Made by a program: the position numbers and the translations under genes | Notes under the pieces: model-generated | What the model was told of the DNA's origin: nothing | The model's input: the letters and a program-made list of their open reading frames with translations, nothing else | Databases searched by the model: none | Part shown: positions 57,258 to 64,000 of the stretch, in pieces | How positions within the stretch are numbered: position 1 is the first letter of the stretch | Layout of the letters: each line of letters begins with the position of its first letter | Source of the DNA: Massariosphaeria phaeospora | Lineage: Eukaryota > Ascomycota > Dothideomycetes > Pleosporales | Direction of reading: 5' to 3' | DNA length: 64,000 bases | NCBI GenBank assembly: GCA_011032825.1 | Contig: JAADJZ010000006.1 | Location: 744,001 to 808,000 of the forward strand

Positions 57258-59414
57258 ATGACCAAAGGAATATTCAAAGACGATGCCGAACGACAGGCGT
57301 CCTCGAATGAGGTAGTGGAGGGTCTGTCAAGCGAAGATGATAGCGCGGTTCTAGGTATATTCCGCGAGCTTTGAGTAGTAGCTGGACATCGGGCTGACAA
57401 GAAATACAGCGAAGCTAGGGTACAAGCAAGAGCTCCGGCGAAACTTCACAATGATCGAGGTATTCGGTACGAGACGATACAGAGGGGATCATATTGTGTG
57501 TTGATCTAACGAGACCAAGGCATCGCTTTCTCGATCATGGGTCTCCTCCCATCCATAGCATCTACACTTGCATATTCTCTTCCAGCAGGCCCGACCGGAC
57601 TTGTGTGGGTAAGCAGATCCGAAGGAATATTTCTGTAGCACTGGATGGACGTGCTGACAGTGTTAATAGGGCTGGTTTGTTGCCAGCGGATTTATCTTTA
57701 TAGTTGGCCTGGCTATGGCAGACCTAGGCAGCGCCATGCCAACTTCCGGCGGCCTGTATTACTGGAGTGAGCTCCTTATACTGTAATTGCTTGCTGTTGC
57801 TAACACTACTCCAGCTCATTATTTCGCCAGTCCGAATACGCGTAATGCCCTCTCTTTCCTGGTCGGCTATAGCAACACGCTCGGTAAAAAGCCCCCTGAA
57901 GTACCTCCGCGTTCCGAAACTCACCAGACCAGGTCTCGTCGGGGGACTCTGCTCCATAGATTACGGATTCGCCCTCATGTTCGTTTCCGTCATCGTCATT
58001 GCCCGCGACGGCGAATGGGAGCCGTCCAACGGCATAGTCTACGTCGTCTTTCTATGCTGTGTTCTTGTTCACGGCGTCTTAGCCTCGACCATCTCAAAGG
58101 CAATGGCAAAGCTGCAGACTGCGTTCGTTGTGTATCACACTCTCCCCATGTTTCCGAAAAGGCTGGATGCTAAGTGAAAATGCAGCGCCAACTTCATTCT
58201 CATAGCGGCCACCATCATCGCCCTGCCCATCGGCCGAGCAACTCAGCGCAACGACGCCACGTTTATCTTCAGCACCAGCGGAAACCTAACGACGTGGCCT
58301 GCGGGCTTCGCGTGGTTCCTGAGCTGGCTGAGTCCGATTTGGACAATAGGAGGCTTTGATTCCTGCGTGCACATGTCCGAAGAAGCATCGAATGCCACCA
58401 AGGCCGTTCCCTACGGCATTCTGATGAGGCAAGTCACGCTGGATGCGAGCAAACATGACTCCTCCGTCAACTAACCCTCCGTTCCAGTATTGGAAGCTGC
58501 TGGTTCTTCGGCTTCATCATCTGCATCGTCATCGCGGCATGCATGACCCCAGACATCGACTCCCTCCTTAGCTCACCGTACGGCCAGCCAATGGCCCAGA
58601 TCTACTACGACGCCCTAGGCAAGAAAGGTGCCCTCGGCCTGATGAGTCTGCTGTTCATCGTCCAGTTCTTCATGGGCCTGAGTATTCTAGTCGCTGTCAG
58701 CAGACAGAGCTGGGTAGGTAACACCACCACCAACACCATCCCATTCACATATTCCTCTTACAATACTAAATCCTCTCTAGGCCTTCTCCCGCGATGGCGC
58801 CCTCCCCTTCAGCAACTTCTTCCGCAAAGTCTCCACCCGCCTATACATCCCCGTGCGCGCCGTCTGGGGCTGCGTCTTTGTGGCGTGCGTGCTCGGCCTG
58901 CTCTGTCTGATCGCGCCGGCCGCCGCCGCCGCGCTCTTCTCGCTCGCAGTCGCCGCCAACAACGTCGCGTGGGGCACGCCCATCTTCTGCCGCCTCGTGT
59001 GGGGCCAGGAGAAATTCAAGCCCGGCCCAGTCTACACGGGCGACCGGTTCTCGCAGCCCATCGGCTGGACCGCCATCGTGTTCCTGCTGTTCGGCATCGT
59101 GCTCGCCATGGTCCCAGCGGCGGGGCCGCATCCCACCGCGCAGACGATGAACTACACTGTTGTGGTGAACGCGGCGGTCTGGGGCGGCTCGTTGCTGTAC
59201 TATTTCGTTGGTGAGTGAAATGAAATGGCTGGCTGTGCCATGTATCTGACATGGCCAAACAGATGCGCGGAAGTGGTTCAAGGGGCCCAAAACCACGCTG
59301 CTTGAGCACGACGCCGACGTGACAGACGCGCCCCAGATCAAAGACGTACCCGCACCATACCACGCTACGCGCGAAGCAGGCGCAACGGAACTGGACGCAA
59401 GTACGAAGGTTTAG
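57258..59414 (+). CDS. amino-acid/GABA permease (APC superfamily)
   Basis: Ten exons: 57258-57354, 57410-57466, 57520-57608, 57670-57766, 57815-57883, 57933-58131, 58186-58428, 58488-58713, 58781-59210 and 59263-59414 (552 aa), all in phase. The N-terminal AKLGYKQELRRNFTMIEVFGIAFSIMG is the usual opening of fungal GABA/choline-type permeases. Later landmarks are SAMPTSGGLYYWTHYF in the third span, WFLSWLSPIWTIGGFDSCVHMSEEASNATKAVP, and VAWGTPIFCRLVW near the end. Twelve spans are expected at the plasma membrane, driving proton-coupled uptake; the exact substrate (GABA, choline or another amino acid) is open. Intron 7 (58429-58487) has a GC donor (AG|GCAAGT). Confidence 0.92.
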
Positions 59415-60555
59415 TGAAGCCGGTGGGGAATGCGGAAGGAAGGCGTGGGCAGTATTCGAAACCTCGCCTCTATCCAGGACTAAAGTATCTACGTCCGTCT
59501 GTTAAGAAGCGTATCGACGTGCTTCACAGTTGACTCTGAATCGACCCGACCCGGACCGAACCGAGTCGCACCATCTACTTAATTCCGTTTCAGTACCCCT
59601 AGCTTGGTAGCTAGTAATGAGCTGCAGCATTGTAGAGATCGAGTATACAGCTCTTTTGTTAGTCAAGCATACATATACGCACATCCATTGAAAGGACATC
59701 TCCACAAAGACCCAAAACCTATTTAAAACCACCCCACTCCAACCCAAGCCACAAATCAAAACATCAACCATAACCCACCTCACCGGCCCCCCCTTACCCA
59801 AGCAGCGAACGCGAAGCAAAGCAAGCCGAACCGAACTAAACCGTTCTTAAGATCTACACAGCCCCCTATCATTGAGTTTTCATTTAAAAGTGTAAATGGA
59901 AGTACACAAGCCCCTCATACCGCACTGTATAACATAAGCCGCTACATATATGCTTTTCTCGTTTCACCAAGTCACTCACACAGAAGTCGACTTTTAAATC
60001 AAGTTATTGACAAGTGATAAAGTAAGTTTGTATTGTAAACAACATCGAATCCGGACAGACCAGACGGCACCACACTACATACAGTACAGAGTATAGAATA
60101 TACAACACACCACACCACACCCTTGAACCCCCTTTCCCTCCAAAACCAAAGGCTCAGATCAAAACAGTGCAATCCACAAGAAGAACGAAGCAAAAAGCCC
60201 AGCCAGCCAACCAGCCAACCAACCAAAATCCCAGATATTTCTCGTAACCCATACCGTCATCGTCGGCCGTAGTATAGACCGCAGTAGTGGGGGAGGGGGG
60301 TATCAAAAACCATCGACCCCTTATAACACCGACCGCGCGTATTACTTATAATTTCTCGCCTTTTGTTCCTCAGCTCCTTTTCCTGTCCCAATGAATTATA
60401 GGCCTGCCCCAACCCAACCCAACCGACCCCAAACCCTAGTAATGTGAAGAAGAACGGAACTAAAAAACCAAAGACGTCGCGCGCGCATGCGTCAAGTCCA
60501 TCGAAGCGTGTGCGGCTCGCATAGTGAGGGAGAGTCCAAGGGGAGTCGGCGGCTC
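59415..60555. other. shared 3' region of the permease and spt20 genes
   Basis: 1.1 kb between convergent stops. AT-rich with CA/CCA-rich runs (about 60,085-60,120) and CCAACCAACC repeats near 60,200-60,225. No gene is supported. Confidence 0.4.
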
Positions 60556-60595
60556 CTACACGCCACTCCACTCGAGCCCATTGCCATTGCTTTGC

Positions 60596-60628
<33 letters not shown>

Positions 60629-63600
60629 GCGCGCCCCTGTGCCGCTTGCCGCATCATCATCAACTGCTGCATTTGATGTTGCTGGGCCAACTGCTGCTGA
60701 GGGGTCAAATGCTGCATGTTGACTCCGCCCTGCATACCAGCCATATTGCCCATGTTCATATTCATGCCCATGCCCTGACCCCCGTTCATGTTCATGTTCA
60801 TACCGGCCATGTTGGCGTTACCGCCTGCCGCATTCATGGCCTGCAGGTTGATCATATTTTGGGGGATGCCCTGACCGCCGTTCATCTGGTTCTGGCGGAG
60901 CGCCATCATTTGCTGCTGTTGTTGGCGGGCTTGCTGGGCGCGTTGCTGGGCCAGCATGTGCTGGTATTGTTGCATTTGAGCAGGGTTCTGGGCGTTCGCG
61001 GCGGACATGGCTGCCATCTGGTTTGGCATACCCTGGCTCATTTGCATTTGTCCGCTGGCCTGTTGGGCGCTTTTCTGCTTGATGGCCATTTCTAGCTGCT
61101 GCATCTGAGCCATATGTTGCGCGGGAACGGCCCCCTGCGGATAAGCTGTGACCAGTTGCTGCTTCCGTTGCAGGTAATGCGTCTGGAGCTGCTGTAGACT
61201 CATGTTAGTGGCGGTTTGGCCTTGGGAAGGCATACCGCTGTGCGGCGTCCCCTGAGGTGACATGTTCGCCATCTGCTGCTGTTGTTGGTTCTGGTGGGCA
61301 ACCTGTTGCGCTAGGATCTGCTGATAGAACTTCTGGGCCAAGAGTTGCAGATAGTTTTGTGGGTTCTGGCCTGCAGGCATACCATTCTGTTGTATATGCT
61401 GCTTTGCTCTTTGCATGGCAATCGCCTGTGGATTGATCTGGCCGGGCGACGCTTGCATGTTGCTTTGCTGCGCAGCTTGAGCGCGCATGCGCATTTGTTG
61501 TTGCTGGATTTGCTGCAGATGCTCTGGTGGCATACCCGGCTGTGGAGTTTGCATCATGGTGGGCGTCGATCCTTGCATAGGCACGGATGGGCTGCCTTGG
61601 TTCATCCGGGGTTGCGGCGTTGAGGACATATGGCGGACCTGATTCAAGCCTGGTGTGCCCTGCATGATTGGAAGCTGAGGAGTACCAGTTCGACTCATGG
61701 GCTGGTTCTGCTGCTGGCTTGCGGAACGCATCATGTTGGGAGGATGGTGAGATACAGCAGATGGAGGGCGTGCCGGACTACCAGCGCCATGATTTGAATT
61801 AGTGGTAGCCATTGGTGTGCCGCCCAGGTGAGCTGTATGCGCCGAAACAAGGGGAGAGGAGATGGAGGCTGCCATAGGCGTATGATGGCGGATGACAGGC
61901 GACGAGAATTGAGGCTGGGTGACCGACTGGGGTGTCTGTGCCATTTGCGTGGCTGTGGCATTCGCCATCTGCTGAGCGTGCGACGCCGCCCGCATGGTCT
62001 GATCTTGTTGAACTCTCTCCTGCTGCTGTTGCCGTAACATTTGTTCTTGTCTGTGTTGCTGCATCAAGGCGGCACTCTCTGCCTCTCTCCGCTTGGACGC
62101 TTCGGCAGCCTCCAACTGGGCTTGTTTCTTCGCATGCGCCAGGCGTGCCTCTTCCTCCTTCTTCCTACTCTCTGCTTCATTATGGTTAACCCTAATAGTT
62201 GCGATCGTCTTGAAGCGGGAGAAGGTTTGGGTATTGGCACCGGTGTGGGCCGCATGCTGCCCGTCATCTCCGCCAGACGCAGCAGCTATCTTGCTCGCTT
62301 GATCCTCGTCGCCTGCTAACATGAAACATTGGACATCAGCAGCTTCGGCTTCATCGGCGGCCAGCTCAGCTGTGGTACGTTGACGCGTCTTACGCGTCGG
62401 AGCCGGATTTTGATTGTTCGGATGTGTCACTGCGTCCATCAGCGCTACGGACTCGGCGTAACTCTTGACAGGCTCTAAATACAGCGGAGGGCAGATCTTT
62501 TCGAGATATGCCGCCTCGAACTCGTGAACATTGCTGTCATCGAGGACCGTCTTCTGGCGTTTCGGGCTGCGACCCATGGGAAACGTCGGGGTTGGGGGGA
62601 CCGATCCAAGTGGAGTTGGTGGGTTGCCAGCGGCGCGGCCAGCGCCCTGGTTCCGAGGTCGGTACGTTTGGATGTCTGGGAGAGGAGTGGTAGCCAACAG
62701 CGCCATGTCCGCGTGGAAGCTTTGGGTGGTGGGAAATAGGACTACGGTAGCGATCCGGACTTTGGGGGGCTGCTTTTGAGATGTGGGCTGGCCCGGCGCG
62801 GGCATGTTCTCCTTGTCGACATCTTTGTCCCCCTTGGGCTCGGATCCTTTTGCCTGGCCGTCAGCTTGATTTGGCTTCGCCGTGGATCGGGCGGGGTAGG
62901 GCACATGAGGGGAAGGGGTGATGAAAGAGCTGGGGTTGTGAATGGAGAAGTTGTTGGCACCATTGGGGGCCGTGGCGCTGTTTCTTTCGCCCTTGGGCTT
63001 GATGCCTCCAGATTTGTGGTTGTGCACCTCGACAATGAGACAACCGTCGTAGAACTGTATGCCGAACTCGTAGAGCACATCAAGCATGTTGTGAGGTACC
63101 GTCTTTGCGCGCACGTGCTGCATGAGCTCCCTCATGGGACCGTTGTACGTGAAGTTGTCGCTGTGGTCATTCAGACGGAAGTGGTGCTCGTACATGTGCA
63201 CGCGAAACGAGATGCATTCGGGGCCGAAATTGCGCAGGATGTGCTGTTGGGTGATAACATAGGGCCTTTTGTCTTCCTTTGCCGTGCTAACCTCCATGTT
63301 GTTGGCTTTGGCCGTGGCGGCGCGGGGCAGAGACGGGCGCTGGGACTCGCGGCGCTGCGGGCGCACGGGACCAGCAACGGCCGACATGACTATGCTGGCG
63401 ACTGTTATAGCCGGATGGGGGAGCGTAAGATCGACCGCGGCACGCGACAAGCTAGGGTTCCTGGGAAGGGTGTTGCGACGAGGTGCTGGCGCGGAGGGAA
63501 CGCGGTCGGCCGGCCCGAGAGTGGGCGCGACCTGGGGTAGCCCGTGGCGGCCAGGTGCACCTCGACGGATAGTTGTGGGGGGGTGGGAGAGCGAGTTGCC

Positions 63601-63780
63601 GGAGTCTTGGTGGGGCGTGTCGGCGGGGGTGTTCGTTTGTTGTGAGCGTGAGCAAGCGCTGGCGGCGGACAATGGGAAGTTTGCTGGAGAAGAGTGCTCG
63701 AGTGTTGTAACGCTGTTGTTGAGTGACCCGAAGTTGGGCCGGGCCAAGCGAGATGACTCAGCGGGGTGGGGGATGTGCAC
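60556..63780 (-). CDS. SAGA complex subunit Spt20
   Basis: Open frame of 1074 aa without introns. The Spt20 domain lies at about 135-400: PQRRESQRPS, YVITQQHILRNFGPECISF, NGPMRELMQHVRAKTVPHNML, QFYDGCLIVEVHNHKS, and later VRIATVVLFPTTQSFHADM with AAYLEKICPPLYLEPVKSYAES. The C-terminal half is rich in Gln, Met, Asn and Ala, with a coiled-coil-like basic/acidic helix (ESRKKEEEARLAHAKKQA) before the Q-rich part and a poly-Gln run near the end (60,585-60,632). Spt20 holds SAGA together and supports Gcn5/TBP functions. The start is uncertain: conserved sequence begins only after M132 (ATG at 63387, MSAVAGPVRPQRRE); the preceding 131 Ser/Pro-rich codons may be leader. Confidence 0.9.
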
Positions 63781-63805
63781 TCAGACCTGCTAGACTGACG
63801 ACGGT

Positions 63806-63837
<32 letters not shown>

Positions 63838-64000
63838 ACTGCACACTACGCATTTTAACAGGGCATATAAAATAACCAGATATAACGAATGTAACATCAC
63901 GCATTGCGCTGTGTATCTATTTCTTCTTCGCTCTGGGGAGCCGAGCACCCCCCATTGAACCATGGTTCATCGAGGTGACTCCTCCGTAAAGAGAAAACCA
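63781..64000. other. right flank, upstream of spt20
   Basis: No gene is visible before the window ends. It holds a hexanucleotide repeat immediately upstream of the spt20 open frame. Confidence 0.4.
63806..63837. repeat. (GACGGC)5 microsatellite
   Basis: About five perfect tandem GACGGC hexanucleotides just upstream of the spt20 open frame. Confidence 0.88.

Noticed and set aside
20571..59414. A secondary-metabolite cluster built from tyrosinase, aminotransferase, MFS transporter and permease
   Set aside because: They are spread over about 39 kb among essential housekeeping genes, with no core synthase or cluster regulator.
1..64000. CRISPR arrays, prophage, rRNA operons or intact transposons
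   Set aside because: Intron-rich eukaryotic sequence; no spaced direct repeats, terminal repeats with a transposase, or rRNA-like sequence were seen.

Overview
The window looks like chromosomal DNA of a filamentous ascomycete (Pezizomycotina, possibly Dothideomycetes; the class is inference). Genes carry many 45-60 nt GT-AG introns with CTAAC-like branch sites. Housekeeping proteins are of ascomycete type, and the accessory genes (tyrosinase, NACHT-ankyrin protein, SRA/YDG protein, DUF3455 protein, GABA-type permease, DHA1 transporter) are typical of moulds. Gene models were built by joining reading frames at splice sites and checking intron phase; none was checked by database search.

Layout. 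0.5-13 kb: RNA-binding splicing factor (Rsd1/RBM39), an unrecognised lineage protein, a mitochondrial PP2C phosphatase and importin beta-1 (Kap95), all on +. 14.8-18.8 kb (-): an NLR-type gene (SesA-like N-terminal domain, NACHT, ankyrin repeats) with several frame lesions. 19.4-27.4 kb: Arl3 GTPase (+), tyrosinase (-), Rcm1/NSUN5 rRNA cytosine methyltransferase (+) and an SRA/YDG protein (+). 27.4-29.6 kb: gene-poor, with a decayed tandem repeat of about 180 bp. 29.6-35.1 kb: secreted DUF3455 protein (+), Gpi3/PIG-A (-) and Dbp6 helicase (+); the last two are divergent across 239 bp. 36.1-44.3 kb: pepsin-like protease with a 5-bp frame lesion (+), SRP19/Sec65 (-) and a class III aminotransferase (+). 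44.3-52.2 kb: gene-poor DNA with a 27-bp minisatellite, then a LAMMER kinase and the kinetochore protein Mtw1/Mis12 (both +). 53-64 kb: DHA1 MFS transporter (-), prefoldin subunit 4 (-), amino-acid/GABA permease with a GC-AG intron (+) and the SAGA subunit Spt20 (-).

Most genes are unrelated housekeeping functions in nuclear import, splicing, ribosome assembly, SRP, GPI anchors, kinetochore, prefoldin and SAGA. I see no biosynthetic cluster, CRISPR array, rRNA, convincing tRNA or intact transposon. The most interesting signals are the multiply lesioned NLR gene, the 5-bp direct duplication beside an intron in the protease, the SRA/YDG protein, and the RIP-like tandem array.
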